A stretch of 64,000 nt of DNA from Pseudomonadota bacterium (GTDB lineage: Bacteria > SAR324 > NAC60-12). The notes below the pieces were generated by a model. That model was not told where the DNA came from. It saw nothing but the letters and a program-made list of their open reading frames with translations, and ran no database searches. The stretch is from assembly GCA_004213175.1 (NCBI GenBank), contig SHAT01000003.1, forward strand, positions 1-64,000. The letters are read 5' to 3'. A program made the translations under genes and the position numbers. Within the stretch, counting starts at the first letter, position 1; the number at the start of each line of letters is the position of its first letter. Below are positions 1 to 10,500 of the stretch, piece after piece.

Positions 1-26
1 TGTATCGGTATTTATTAGGAGAAAAA

Positions 27-2045
27 ATGGTAACAGCTGAATATGGAACCGTCTCATTAATGGCTGCCTTTGCTGTTTGTGTATATGGTACTGTAGTCCC
101 TCACATGGGAGTAAAAAGCAATAACTGGAATTTAATACGATCTGCGCAAAACGCCAGTGTTCTCAGCTTTTTATTAATCGCAATTGCTTCAGCTGTTCTC
201 CTCAAGGCGTTGGTTGTAAGTGATTTTAGCTTGCGTTATGTATGGGAACATTCCAGCACAGATATGCCTTTAATTTACAAATTATCATCATTTTGGGGAG
301 GGTTAGAAGGTTCTCTGTTATTTTGGGTTTTGATACAAAGTTTTTTCGCAATGATAGTTGCTTTCCGTTATCAATACTCTAACCGAGAAATAATTCCTTA
401 TGTAATTGCGACTCTAAATGCCATTTTAGCTTTTTTGTTGATTTTGCTAATCGGCTGGTCAAATCCTTTGGATTTACAAGGTGTCCTTCCTCTTGAAGGA
501 AGGGGACTAAATCCTCTATTGCAAAACCCAGCCATGGCAATTCATCCACCATCTTTGTATTTAGGATTCATTGGATTTAGTGTCCCTTTTGCTTTTGCAA
601 TGGGGGGATTGATACTTGGTAAAATGGATAACGAATGGGTCATGACTACACGACGCTGGACGTTGACTGCTTGGTATTTCCTATCTGCAGGACTCATATT
701 AGGCGGACAATGGGCCTATGAAGAATTAGGATGGGGAGGATTTTGGGCATGGGATCCTGTAGAAAATGCGGCTTTGATGCCCTGGTTGACAGGCACTGCA
801 TTTTTGCACTCTGTGATGATCCAGGAAAAGCGAAATATGTTGAAAATCTGGAATGTGGTATTGATCATTCTCACTTTTGGATTAACAATAGTCGGCACCT
901 TCCTGACACGTTCTGGAATCATTAATTCGGTTCATGCGTTTACTCAATCTGAAATCGGTCCTGCGTTTTTAATTTTTCTGGCATTCATACTAGTCATTGG
1001 TTTTTCCCTGCTGTTCAAGCGCATTCAAATGTTGGAATCAGAGCACAAAATTGAATCAGTACTTTGTCGTGAAAATACTTTCTTGGCACAGAATGTCCTG
1101 CTCGTAGGAATAGCATTCACTGTATTACTCGGTACAACATTTCCTTTGCTAGCAGAAGCAGTGCGAGGTACTAAGCTTTCTATTCAAGCACCGTTTTTTA
1201 ATACCATCATTGCACCAATGGGATATCTAGTACTATTGTTGATGGGAATCGGGACTTTGATTGCATGGAGAAAATCCAGCTGGGAAGGACTAAGTCGAAA
1301 TTTTAAAAAACCGTTTATTTTGGCAACAGCAGGCACAGTATTTTTATGGTGGTTATTGTCAGACAGAAATTTACTCTTGAATGTTCATTTAATATTCTGG
1401 CTGACTATTTTTGTTAGTTCAACCATCATATTTGAAATTGTAAAATCAATACAGGTAAAAAGCAGCCAGGCTAAAAGTAATTATTTAATGGGACTCTTTT
1501 ATGTCATTTCTGGTAACCCAAGACGTTATGGTGGTTTGCTGATTCACTTTGGCGTTGTGTTGATGTTTTTAGGTTTTGCCGGAACTTTTTTCAGTGTGGA
1601 ACGTAATATGACTCTTGAGTCAGGAGTTGCCAGACAGATCGGTGAATATAGTTTGGAGTTCAAGCAGGTGGAAGAATTTACTGTCGGCAACGCTACACAT
1701 CGTGCGGCTATTATAGAAGTCTTTGATATGCAAGGGAGTTTATTGGAAGTGATGAAGCCTGCGAAAAGTTTTTATCCCACACAACCACAGCCGCTGACGG
1801 AAGTTGCTATCCGACGCTCTTTTATGGAAGATCTCTATCTAATATTTTCAAGTGAAACCGGTGGAGAGCATAGCTCTGTTACGCTACGTGTTTTCATCAA
1901 TCCCTTAGTTGGATGGGCTTGGATGGCTTTGCCGGTTTTTACTCTAGGTGTGGGTCTAAGTCTATCGTATAGACCAAAAAGATTGGGGGTTCATGAGGAA
2001 GTTCTACGTGAACCTAATTTAGACGTGCAAGCTCTAGACTCATAA
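27..2045 (+). CDS. ccmF: Cytochrome c-type biogenesis protein CcmF (heme lyase subunit)
   Basis: 672-aa multi-TM ORF with the WGG-type heme-handling motif (ELGWGGFWAWDPVENAALMPWL) typical of CcmF/CcsA; followed by a CcmG-like ORF. Confidence 0.95.
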   Translation: MVTAEYGTVSLMAAFAVCVYGTVVPHMGVKSNNWNLIRSAQNASVLSFLLIAIASAVLLKALVVSDFSLRYVWEHSSTDMPLIYKLSSFWGGLEGSLLFWVLIQSFFAMIVAFRYQYSNREIIPYVIATLNAILAFLLILLIGWSNPLDLQGVLPLEGRGLNPLLQNPAMAIHPPSLYLGFIGFSVPFAFAMGGLILGKMDNEWVMTTRRWTLTAWYFLSAGLILGGQWAYEELGWGGFWAWDPVENAALMPWLTGTAFLHSVMIQEKRNMLKIWNVVLIILTFGLTIVGTFLTRSGIINSVHAFTQSEIGPAFLIFLAFILVIGFSLLFKRIQMLESEHKIESVLCRENTFLAQNVLLVGIAFTVLLGTTFPLLAEAVRGTKLSIQAPFFNTIIAPMGYLVLLLMGIGTLIAWRKSSWEGLSRNFKKPFILATAGTVFLWWLLSDRNLLLNVHLIFWLTIFVSSTIIFEIVKSIQVKSSQAKSNYLMGLFYVISGNPRRYGGLLIHFGVVLMFLGFAGTFFSVERNMTLESGVARQIGEYSLEFKQVEEFTVGNATHRAAIIEVFDMQGSLLEVMKPAKSFYPTQPQPLTEVAIRRSFMEDLYLIFSSETGGEHSSVTLRVFINPLVGWAWMALPVFTLGVGLSLSYRPKRLGVHEEVLREPNLDVQALDS

Positions 2046-2055
2046 AAAAAATATC

Positions 2056-2595
2056 ATGTGGATATCATGGAAATTTTGGGCAGTTTGGGTACTTATAATC
2101 GGACTAATTGCTCTGTTTGCTTTTGGTTTTACGATTGATCCAAAAAAAGTTCCGTCTCCCCTTGTTGGAAAACCTGCTCCTGATTTCGAGATTAAAGCTT
2201 TAAGCGGTAATGAAAAGATTCGTTTGAGCGAACTAAAAGGGAAACCTGTTTTGCTGAATTTTTGGGCATCCTGGTGTCAAGAATGCAAGGTCGAAGCTTA
2301 TATTCTGGAAGCGTTTCATCAAAAATATGGTTCAAAAACTCAGCAAATAAAAGTCATTGGTATTGCGATTCAGGATACAGCTGATAAGGCTAAAGCGTTT
2401 GCGCGTCTTTTTGGAAAGACATATTTCCTGAGCCTGGATGATAACACTGGAAATATAGCTCTCGATTATGGAATATACGGCGTGCCGGAGACATTTATAA
2501 TAGATCATGAAGGCATAGTTGTATATAAACACATAGGGGCGTTTGATGTTGAATTGCTTGAGGAAAAGTTTAAACCGTTATTTTATAAAGGATAA
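2056..2595 (+). CDS. ccmG: Thiol:disulfide interchange protein CcmG/DsbE (TlpA-like thioredoxin)
   Basis: N-terminal TM, thioredoxin fold with NFWASWCQECK (CxxC) and GVPETFIID; adjacent to ccmF. Confidence 0.9.
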   Translation: MWISWKFWAVWVLIIGLIALFAFGFTIDPKKVPSPLVGKPAPDFEIKALSGNEKIRLSELKGKPVLLNFWASWCQECKVEAYILEAFHQKYGSKTQQIKVIGIAIQDTADKAKAFARLFGKTYFLSLDDNTGNIALDYGIYGVPETFIIDHEGIVVYKHIGAFDVELLEEKFKPLFYKG

Positions 2596-2603
2596 AATTG
2601 TAT

Positions 2604-4154
2604 TCAGGGAATAACTCGCAGAAGAATACTGTAAGGGGATTCGGAGCGTAAAATTTTGGGAAGGGATTCAAAGTGTGCTTTATTTAAATCATTCTCTACT
2701 GCGAGTTGGAATCTCACTGATTCCCCAGGTATTAGCAAATTTTTCTCCACTATTTTTCCGGAACGACTGATTGCGAGCTCTATCTGCATTTCCAGACCGG
2801 ACTCAAAACGCTGATTTGGTTTAAAATGTGATGAAAATTCCTGCCGTAACTCTTCAAGAAATGAAGCTCTGGCTTTTTTAATTCGCTGCTTCATGAGGAT
2901 TTTTTGAGCCATTTTAGAAACCATGCTGTCCCCATCATCAGTTTTGTTTTCCTGAAGCATCAAAACAGCTTTCATTTGATCTGTGTCTGTTTTAATTAGA
3001 TGTTGAATTCGAGAATGAGCAAAGCGGAACTCAACTTTAAGAATGTCATCAGGGAACTTTTCCGGAAGCGGAGGTAATGCAATCAGTCGTGTTGCTTCTA
3101 ATGCCGCTTCACTCATCTTCTCTGAAACTTCACCGAAGCTGGTAACCTGATAATTACTCACAAGCCCGTCTCTTCCTACTGTGGACAACACAAAAACCTC
3201 TCCACCTTCAGGGTATGAGCCATTCAAATAATCCGTAGCAGGATGATTTTCCCAATGGAAACGGGCTAACCTATGCCAGCGCTCGATGTATTTTTGATAA
3301 TTCCAATTGTAATTACTGAGTCGGTATTTTTGGTAATAGCGAATCGTCAATTCAGGGCGTGTAAAGTCAGGTAATTTTTTTGTTTTAGAGTTGTTAGTGC
3401 TTTTAGTTTTTGCTGATGTTTGCTGTGAACTCACTAATTTTTTTGTAGCAGCTGTTTCAAGAGTTGTAGGGCTTTTCGCAATTTGCATATCTGTTTCCGG
3501 AATATCAAGTTTATCCAGGAATTCAAATTTGATTATAAATTGGGGGGACAGCATGGCATCTTCTTCACTGGAGCTAGACTCCTTTAGATAATCTTCGCTA
3601 CCAGTAAAACTTTTTCCGGAAAAAATTAGCCATTCACCTTCATTAAAATTTGCGAGCCATTTATGGAGGGGTGTTGCAGGCAGTATGAGAGTGTTGTAAT
3701 CCAAGTCTGTGTAGGCATTATTCCAGGTTCCCATCGTCACCCTGAATTCAGGGACAGGGTGATTGTTTTCTGCATTTTTAGAGGGAAATATCGGGAGTTC
3801 TAGTACCAGATAAGCTTTGCCGTTTTCGGTTGTCCGCAGAGTCTTAATACGGCCGATCCATTCAGATACAACAAGATCTTTTAATTGTTCTGTTAGAAAT
3901 TTTTGGCGTTTTTTTCTCAAGAGATATTTTTTTATTGAATTTGGTGACGTTTTGTATTTTTCGGCAAAATCCGCTAACCCGCTCATGATTATTTGTTGTT
4001 TTTCTGGTATCAATGTCCTTATTATTTCCGGAATAGGATTCATCGCGTGCACAGAATTATCTGTCAGTTGACACCAGGCTACAGGACAAAAAATGAAAAC
4101 ATAAAGCAATAGCAATGTTGTAAAAAACGTTTTTTTAATTAGAGTTGTGTCCAT
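2604..4154 (-). CDS. Secreted protein with TonB C-terminal-like domain
   Basis: Signal peptide; segment FVLSTVGRDGLVSNYQVTSFGEVSEKMSEAALEATRLIALPPLPEKFPDDILKVEFRF resembles a TonB-C domain. Confidence 0.55.
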   Translation of the reverse strand: MDTTLIKKTFFTTLLLLYVFIFCPVAWCQLTDNSVHAMNPIPEIIRTLIPEKQQIIMSGLADFAEKYKTSPNSIKKYLLRKKRQKFLTEQLKDLVVSEWIGRIKTLRTTENGKAYLVLELPIFPSKNAENNHPVPEFRVTMGTWNNAYTDLDYNTLILPATPLHKWLANFNEGEWLIFSGKSFTGSEDYLKESSSSEEDAMLSPQFIIKFEFLDKLDIPETDMQIAKSPTTLETAATKKLVSSQQTSAKTKSTNNSKTKKLPDFTRPELTIRYYQKYRLSNYNWNYQKYIERWHRLARFHWENHPATDYLNGSYPEGGEVFVLSTVGRDGLVSNYQVTSFGEVSEKMSEAALEATRLIALPPLPEKFPDDILKVEFRFAHSRIQHLIKTDTDQMKAVLMLQENKTDDGDSMVSKMAQKILMKQRIKKARASFLEELRQEFSSHFKPNQRFESGLEMQIELAISRSGKIVEKNLLIPGESVRFQLAVENDLNKAHFESLPKILRSESPYSILLRVIP

Positions 4155-4244
4155 GTATTTATGTTTTTGTTTGAATATTATTACTGGTTAAAAAACTATA
4201 ATATGAAGCTTAAGTTTTTTCGATCAAGCACTAATTGCTGATTA

Positions 4245-5855
4245 TCATAGTTTTTCGCCGTCTTTGTTAAACTGTACCAGAAAAATATCTCTACCCCCAC
4301 TGTATTTTGCTCCATCCATTTGACCTTCGGTATAACCTGTAATATATATTTGTCCTGATCTACCTATAGCTAAAGCAAAAGGGCGTTCGTTTTCAGGTGT
4401 TCCAAATTGCCTTAGCCAGAGTAGTACACCCTCTGGATTATACTTTGCTAAAAACACATCTTCTTTACCTGAGTGGAGCTGATCTTCGAGGCTGCTGTTT
4501 GTAAAACCTCCAACAAGCAGATCACCTCTTGGAGTCCACTTTGCAACTGTGCTTTGTTCAGAATTTATACCTTTCAAAATGTGTGACCATTTTTTTTTAC
4601 CAGCAGAATTGTAATTTTCAACAAAAGCATCGTACTTTTCTGTCTCATCATTTGCGTTTCTCATTTTTTGTGAAAGGTAACCCACAACCGCCACTGCTTC
4701 AGCATCATTAGTTGCCAAAGCGGTTCCTGATTCATCAAATTCAGTGCCAAAGGATTTTTTCCAGAGTTTTGGACCTTGCTGAGAAATCTTTAGCAGGAAA
4801 ATATCTGTTGCTCCTTTTGATTTTTTTTCATCCAGTGACTGTTCGATATTCCCGCTAATATACAGGCCATTTTCTGTATCTGTAGCAAGTGCGCGAATAT
4901 TGAGTCTTTTACTTAGTTCAGTCCCCCAGCTTTTTTCACCACCTTTACGGATTTTTAAAATATTAAAAGGTGTAGCTGCAGGAATAAAAATATGGCCGTC
5001 TTTATCCATTGTCAATCCATACCCTAGCGTAGTTCCTGGGAAATCATATATTTTAGAGAAAATTTCTCCTCCGTCCACGTTGAAATCAGCTAGGATCACA
5101 GCTGAACGATGTTCTTCTTTAGAATAAGCACTCAAGCGGATTTGATCTGCTTCTTTTAACTGCAAAACTACTGACGTTACTGGCCTCCCAAAGCCAGCCT
5201 GCTGAATCCAATGCTGAAATCCGTTCTGAGAATATTTTGCTAAAAACAAATCTTTTTCTTCTCCGCTTTCTCCGGCAATAGTTTGACCTGCCAGATAGAT
5301 ATTGCCTTCTAAATCAACAGTTGCAGCAAAACCAGTATCATTACCGGCAGTTCCAATTTGCTTACTCCATGAAGTCTGGAATCCGGGTTTGCCTGTAATT
5401 TCTTTTCTTAAGGGCACACCATTTATATTTTTGATTTTAGAATTCAAGCGGAAACTATGAAACTTTTGCGCAGCATATATTCCAACAGGAGATAAAATGA
5501 TTTTTTTGAAATTATCATTTAACTCAAATGGATTCATCCGAACACATCGCTTGAAATCATTTGTACTAATCTGGATTGTTCCCGAACATTCTGTGTCTTC
5601 AGTATTAACACTTAACGTTTTAGGATCTAAAGGTTCGCTGAAAGAGAAAATTATTTCCGCGTTACGTTTTACTCTGCTTGCATTATTTGAAGGTTCAACG
5701 GAGACAAGTTCAGGGAATTTTAGAGAATTTTTTGCAGTTGTTTCAAGTCTAACAACGGCTGCTTCTCGGCATCCTAACAAAAAAATTGTAAAATTAAAAA
5801 TAACAAAAATTACTGATACAGAAAAGTTGTGGCTGAAATTTAAAAAGTAAGTCAT
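4245..5855 (-). CDS. Putative lipoprotein with Ig-like (Big_5-type) N-terminal domain and SBBP-type beta-propeller repeats
   Basis: Lipobox-like FLLGC; SVEPSNNASRVKRNAEIIFSFSEPLDPKTL; recurring D.FLAKYN..G..LW..QFGT repeats. Confidence 0.75.
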   Translation of the reverse strand: MTYFLNFSHNFSVSVIFVIFNFTIFLLGCREAAVVRLETTAKNSLKFPELVSVEPSNNASRVKRNAEIIFSFSEPLDPKTLSVNTEDTECSGTIQISTNDFKRCVRMNPFELNDNFKKIILSPVGIYAAQKFHSFRLNSKIKNINGVPLRKEITGKPGFQTSWSKQIGTAGNDTGFAATVDLEGNIYLAGQTIAGESGEEKDLFLAKYSQNGFQHWIQQAGFGRPVTSVVLQLKEADQIRLSAYSKEEHRSAVILADFNVDGGEIFSKIYDFPGTTLGYGLTMDKDGHIFIPAATPFNILKIRKGGEKSWGTELSKRLNIRALATDTENGLYISGNIEQSLDEKKSKGATDIFLLKISQQGPKLWKKSFGTEFDESGTALATNDAEAVAVVGYLSQKMRNANDETEKYDAFVENYNSAGKKKWSHILKGINSEQSTVAKWTPRGDLLVGGFTNSSLEDQLHSGKEDVFLAKYNPEGVLLWLRQFGTPENERPFALAIGRSGQIYITGYTEGQMDGAKYSGGRDIFLVQFNKDGEKL

Positions 5856-5973
5856 GAGTCGTTTTAGTTAAGTGCAAATTTATTTTTTTCCTTACTATGC
5901 GATTTTACTGTAAGCTTGTCAATATTTGTAGCGGATGGATAAAATCTTTTCTTAAAATTTGCTATGCTAAGGA

Positions 5974-7992
5974 TTGGCTGTCAGCAGCGTTAGGATTTTA
6001 TGTAAATCAATTGAACAAAAACTCGTGTTTATAATAAGAATTTTTTACCTCCGCATATATCTTTTACTTTGCTTACTGTTTTTACACTCCGGTACTTTGC
6101 TTCAAGCTGGAACAGTTAGTACAGAAGCTTTACCTTCCACACGATCTCAACTTCTGTTGTCTCTCTGGGAACAAGCACTCGAACTTCAACTTCCTAAACA
6201 TCCATATTGGTTAAAACTTTTACATTATTATTCACTTGGCGAATCAGTAGGGCAATGGAGTTTTAAAAGTGATGTAACAAGCGACGAATTTTTTCTATCT
6301 GCCGAAGGTAAAATAGATCCTCAGGCAGAACTCATAAAAACTTTAAAAGCTTTGATTTCTCCTTCTGGTGATGACCACAATCAACATGCTCGTTGCAAGT
6401 TTATTGCCCGTTTTAACTGGCTCCGGAGCAAACTTAATTTTTCCGAACTACCTGAACATCCATGTCCACTTTTTGAGCGGTGGGCAAATTTGTCAGATGC
6501 GACCGGTATTAGCATTGTCTTCGTTTCTGCTTATTTGAAAAATCCTGCTTCAACATTTGGACATTTACTCATCAAATTCAATTCTAGCGACAGACTTTTC
6601 GGGCACTCCTTGCTAAGGCCTACTTTGAATTATGGTGCAAAGATTGAAGTCGGCGAGAATCCTTTGATGTATGCTTTACGTGGTATTTTTGGTACTTATG
6701 ACGGTAGTTTTACGGATGAACGTTTTTACAATTACAATCATATTTATGGAGAGAACGAATTACGTGATTTGTGGGAATATCCACTTAATTTTTCTGTGGA
6801 AGAACGGCAGAGAATTACTTATCACGCATGGGAGCTGCTGCAGAACATTAACTTTAAATATTATTTTTTTCTTGACAATTGTGCTTACCGAATGGCTGAA
6901 TTGTTGGAAATGGCTTGGGATGATGCATCTCGGATAAATACTTCCGGCGCGCTTTGGGCAATTCCGGTCGATGTTTTGTTTAAACTGAAAAAATTCAGAA
7001 ACGGCAGTCGGCAGCATCCTTTACTTGGGAGTCCAAAGTTGATTCCGTCAAGACAAAGAAAATTACAGCAGCGTGTAGCTCAATTGACTGAAATGGAACA
7101 AGTTCAATTGAAGTCACTGATTGAAACAGCTGATCATTTGTATTCAGCGGAATTTATAGGCTTAACTGAAAGATCACGCGCGCGAATTATTGATGCTCAG
7201 CTAGATTTTCAACAATATCAAAAAAATGGGGAGTTCAGTTTGCTACAGCAAAAAGAACTCAACAAACTTCTTAGGCTGCGTAGTACACTGCCTGTTCTGG
7301 AAAATAAAATGTCAGTTGATCCTCCTAATTCTCCAACAGAGGGTAATCCTCCTATGAGGTTCCGTTTTGGAACAGCTTACAACGTTTCATCTGGAGCTGC
7401 TCTTGAAGTCGGAAGTTGGTCAAATTACCATGATTTGCTTGGGAATGAATCAGGACACTTTAGAAATGCCGAAGTTGTAACTCTAGATTTAAATATGCAG
7501 ATCCGTTCAGATTCATTTGAGGTAACAAAATTTCAATTATTTAATATTCAAAAATATACCATCAGTCCAAGCGGAATTCCAGGAGATTTTGATTGGTCAT
7601 GGAGAGCCCGCGGGGGTTGGGAACGAGAAAATTATAACTGTTTAGCATGTCTCAAATTCCGGATGGCCGGAGGTTTCGGACCGTCTATTTCATTAATGGG
7701 GAAAGATCTGGAATATTTTTTAGTAGATTTTTTTGGAGAAACCTCAAGTGACCTACGTTCAGCAGTAACATTGGGGTTTGCACCTCATCTCGGAGTGACA
7801 TGGAGTTCACTGGATCTTTGGAAAATTAAACTTGAAGGAGGTTGGTTTAAAAGTATTTACGGTCCAAACAAAGAATTTTACCGAGGTAGTTTAGAACAAC
7901 GTTTGACCCTTTATCAAGATTGGGATATTCGTTTGGAAATCAAACAACTAGAAATTATTGAAGGAACTTTAGCCTTACATTATTATTGGTGA
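5974..7992 (+). CDS. DUF4105 domain-containing outer-envelope protein
   Basis: Signal peptide; NPASTFGHLLIKF, FYNYNHIYGENELRDLWEYPLN, FFLDNCAYRMAELLE motifs of the DUF4105/Lnb family; C-terminal beta-rich region. Confidence 0.8.
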   Translation: MAVSSVRILCKSIEQKLVFIIRIFYLRIYLLLCLLFLHSGTLLQAGTVSTEALPSTRSQLLLSLWEQALELQLPKHPYWLKLLHYYSLGESVGQWSFKSDVTSDEFFLSAEGKIDPQAELIKTLKALISPSGDDHNQHARCKFIARFNWLRSKLNFSELPEHPCPLFERWANLSDATGISIVFVSAYLKNPASTFGHLLIKFNSSDRLFGHSLLRPTLNYGAKIEVGENPLMYALRGIFGTYDGSFTDERFYNYNHIYGENELRDLWEYPLNFSVEERQRITYHAWELLQNINFKYYFFLDNCAYRMAELLEMAWDDASRINTSGALWAIPVDVLFKLKKFRNGSRQHPLLGSPKLIPSRQRKLQQRVAQLTEMEQVQLKSLIETADHLYSAEFIGLTERSRARIIDAQLDFQQYQKNGEFSLLQQKELNKLLRLRSTLPVLENKMSVDPPNSPTEGNPPMRFRFGTAYNVSSGAALEVGSWSNYHDLLGNESGHFRNAEVVTLDLNMQIRSDSFEVTKFQLFNIQKYTISPSGIPGDFDWSWRARGGWERENYNCLACLKFRMAGGFGPSISLMGKDLEYFLVDFFGETSSDLRSAVTLGFAPHLGVTWSSLDLWKIKLEGGWFKSIYGPNKEFYRGSLEQRLTLYQDWDIRLEIKQLEIIEGTLALHYYW

Positions 7993-8032
7993 AAAATTAT
8001 TTCTCTACAGAATTATTCTTTTTCTCTGGAGC

Positions 8033-8716
8033 TTAATCATGTCTTAACAGCAGCGGTTTGTTAAGATTCAATTTCCCAGAGTAAACTTGGTAAGTGAGGC
8101 CGCTACCATGCATAGTGTGTCCTTCGCGGATCATCCTTAAAGGTTTAGGTATGGTCAGAGTGTCATTTTTTGAATCGTAGATCGCTGTCTCAGTAAAAAC
8201 TTCTGAGACGTTGCCATGAAATAATACAACGTTGCCTGAAAGTGTAACCCGGTTATCATACCTTTCAATTAGCCCCTGATCTGCAGTGATGTGGAATTCT
8301 AGCTTTTGTGTAGAAAATTTTGAGTTCTTAGAAAGATCTGCAGAAGGCTTTGCGGAAGAATTGTCTCGAGCATAAACCCAGATTTTGACCTGTTCAATTC
8401 GCATGTGCTTGGATTTTTCTGAAATAAGCGCACGCTTACCTTTGAGCTTCCATTTTTTATTTTCCATATAGTAATCATTAACAGTAATCTGGTGCAAATC
8501 CAAAACACCTTTTTCTTCAATAGGTTTAATTTGTGTAGGCTGACTGAAAGAGAAAAAGTAATAAGCTGCTCCAGCAACAGTACAAAGTAGAAGAAGAGCC
8601 AAGAGTTCTTTCCGATTTTCACTCAGGAAGGACGAGTAGGTATAAATATCCTGATTTCCCATGGAGAGTTGGAGAAGATTGTTCAAAAACGAAATGCGTA
8701 AATTGGGACCTTCCAC
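8033..8716 (-). CDS. lptC: LPS export ABC transporter periplasmic protein LptC-like
   Basis: Single N-terminal TM followed by OstA/LptC-type repeats (LEFHITADQGLIERYDNRVTLSGNVVL, TMHGSGLTYQVYSGKL); start may be Met at 8662 (MGNQDIY...). Confidence 0.7.
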   Translation of the reverse strand: MEGPNLRISFLNNLLQLSMGNQDIYTYSSFLSENRKELLALLLLCTVAGAAYYFFSFSQPTQIKPIEEKGVLDLHQITVNDYYMENKKWKLKGKRALISEKSKHMRIEQVKIWVYARDNSSAKPSADLSKNSKFSTQKLEFHITADQGLIERYDNRVTLSGNVVLFHGNVSEVFTETAIYDSKNDTLTIPKPLRMIREGHTMHGSGLTYQVYSGKLNLNKPLLLRHD

Positions 8717-9132
8717 ACAGTTGAATCTATTTTTATTGAACTTTTGTAAAGAGGCATCATCTCTGTTTCAAGAAAAGCAGTATTTTGTTGCTGACGTTGA
8801 AACTTTGGTGAGGGAAGCTCTAGCAGGAAAGATTTGTCGAAACTAAGTCCGCTTACCACAAGATAAATTCCAAGTCCATAACCGAGTACTCCTCCGATCG
8901 TTGTCGCTGAGATCAGTGATTCACGTAGCTTAATCCCTGAAACTAAATGGTAAGAGAACCCCATTGCTGCTCCCCATGCTGACCCCCAAAGTGTATTCCA
9001 GAAAACCGAATACATTACAGGTTTTTTGGTACCAAGAGGCGCTAAATCTATTTCCTGGGCGGAGATAATTGGAAGATTTATGCATCCTACTAAAACAAAT
9101 ATTATAAATAATTTTTTAAACCTGAGTCTCAT
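8683..9132 (-). CDS. Small secreted/membrane protein with glycine-zipper-like segments
   Basis: Signal peptide ending ISAQE; WGSAWGAAMGFSYHLVSG and GGVLGYGLGIYL; C-terminal FRF. Confidence 0.6.
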   Translation of the reverse strand: MRLRFKKLFIIFVLVGCINLPIISAQEIDLAPLGTKKPVMYSVFWNTLWGSAWGAAMGFSYHLVSGIKLRESLISATTIGGVLGYGLGIYLVVSGLSFDKSFLLELPSPKFQRQQQNTAFLETEMMPLYKSSIKIDSTVWKVPIYAFRF

Positions 9133-9162
9133 TTATTTAGTTCACGCGAATTTTCAAACATT

Positions 9163-9657
9163 CTAAAATTGAAATCCAAAGATTTTCAGTCTAATGACTG
9201 GATCAGATATACTCTCTTCCTTACTAACAATTGATCTGTGAATAGGCCCAGAAAGATCATACCGTCCCAAAAGTTGATCAAGATTTTCGGGCAATTTGTT
9301 TTCTTGAGGGATGATTATCGCATTCTGCAGCATATAAAAACCAAATAATGCGCCCAAGGCAGTGCCAGCAATAAATCCGTTTTGTACTGTGCTTTTCAGG
9401 GTAACATTCGGATTGAGGGGATCCATGAACCACACCACAATTCCTAACCCAGCCCCGAACACTCCACCCCCAAGTGTGTATCCCAATTCCTGTTTCATAA
9501 GCAAAGGCCCTGTTTCCTGTGCATGTGAAGGGATAATATTCAGCAAAAGAAAGAAAAGCGGGATAATCAATTTTGTTTTCCAGGATCTGACGTTGATATT
9601 ATTTGGAAAATAGCGCTTCTTTGTATTTAAAGGAATATCTGATGTTGAGCATTCCAT
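9163..9657 (-). CDS. Small secreted/membrane protein with glycine-zipper-like segments (related to neighbours)
   Basis: Signal peptide ending SHAQE; LGGGVFGAGLGIVVWFMDP and GFIAGTALGALFGFYM; C-terminal FQF. Confidence 0.6.
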   Translation of the reverse strand: MECSTSDIPLNTKKRYFPNNINVRSWKTKLIIPLFFLLLNIIPSHAQETGPLLMKQELGYTLGGGVFGAGLGIVVWFMDPLNPNVTLKSTVQNGFIAGTALGALFGFYMLQNAIIIPQENKLPENLDQLLGRYDLSGPIHRSIVSKEESISDPVIRLKIFGFQF

Positions 9658-9849
9658 AATGTGTTTCTCTATAATTTTTTAATACTAAATATTAATGTAT
9701 AATTATAAATACTAAAGGCTAAATAACCAGAGTTAATAGCAGTTTTTCTGAGATTGAATGAGAATTGCATTTAGGCTTCTGTTAATTTATTTGCTCGTAG
9801 AGCTTAATTTACTATAGTTATAATAATTAAAAATTAGTCTTCTTTTTTT

Positions 9850-10500
9850 ATGCTTTACTATCCCGTTGTTCGAAGGATCATGAAAGTGTTGATAGCACTA
9901 TTTTTTATTGTAAATTCAGTAGTTGAAATCTCTGCACAAAACTTCGACGATGACCCATTAAAGTTAGATGGAGGTGATGAATTTGGTTTTGAGCCATTCG
10001 TAGAAGATGATTTCCAGGACAGTGATTTTGGTGTGGATGGATTCCAGAGTTTTGGAACCCAGCCCGGACAAGACTCCCAGGACCCTTTTGATCCTCGATT
10101 TGATTCCGGTAATAATTACCTTGATGAAGGCGCTTTTTCTGATGAAACTGAGTCAACATTGAAGGGAGATCTAATTGTTCGTCGTGAATTATTAACAAAA
10201 GAAGGAAAAGACGCTCCTTCAAACCTCGGTTATGGCGCAGGTACCGGTTTGATGATAGGTACTTGGTTCGCGTTCATTAGAAAAGAAACCAACACCCGTC
10301 AACAATTCCGTACAATCGGTACAAGTACTGTACTTGGGTCTTTAATTGGACTCATGTTAGGTACACGAAGTGTTTGGAATCCAGATGCCCCACGACCCGA
10401 AGAAATTTCAGAACCTACCGGCTTTTTCCAAACTCCCTCAGGCTGGCTTTATGCCAAAAGGGGAGAAGAGTTAAAAATTGCCTACCGTTGGAAGTTTTAG
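9850..10500 (+). CDS. Secreted protein with acidic linker and glycine-zipper C-terminal domain
   Basis: Signal peptide ending EISAQ; D/E/F-rich region; LGYGAGTGLMIGTWFAF and STVLGSLIGLMLG; C-terminal WKF. Confidence 0.65.
   Translation: MLYYPVVRRIMKVLIALFFIVNSVVEISAQNFDDDPLKLDGGDEFGFEPFVEDDFQDSDFGVDGFQSFGTQPGQDSQDPFDPRFDSGNNYLDEGAFSDETESTLKGDLIVRRELLTKEGKDAPSNLGYGAGTGLMIGTWFAFIRKETNTRQQFRTIGTSTVLGSLIGLMLGTRSVWNPDAPRPEEISEPTGFFQTPSGWLYAKRGEELKIAYRWKF

Noticed and set aside
9660-9850. AT-rich near-repeats (aatactaaat / aaatactaaag) between divergent genes
   Set aside because: Short, imperfect and expected in an AT-rich promoter region
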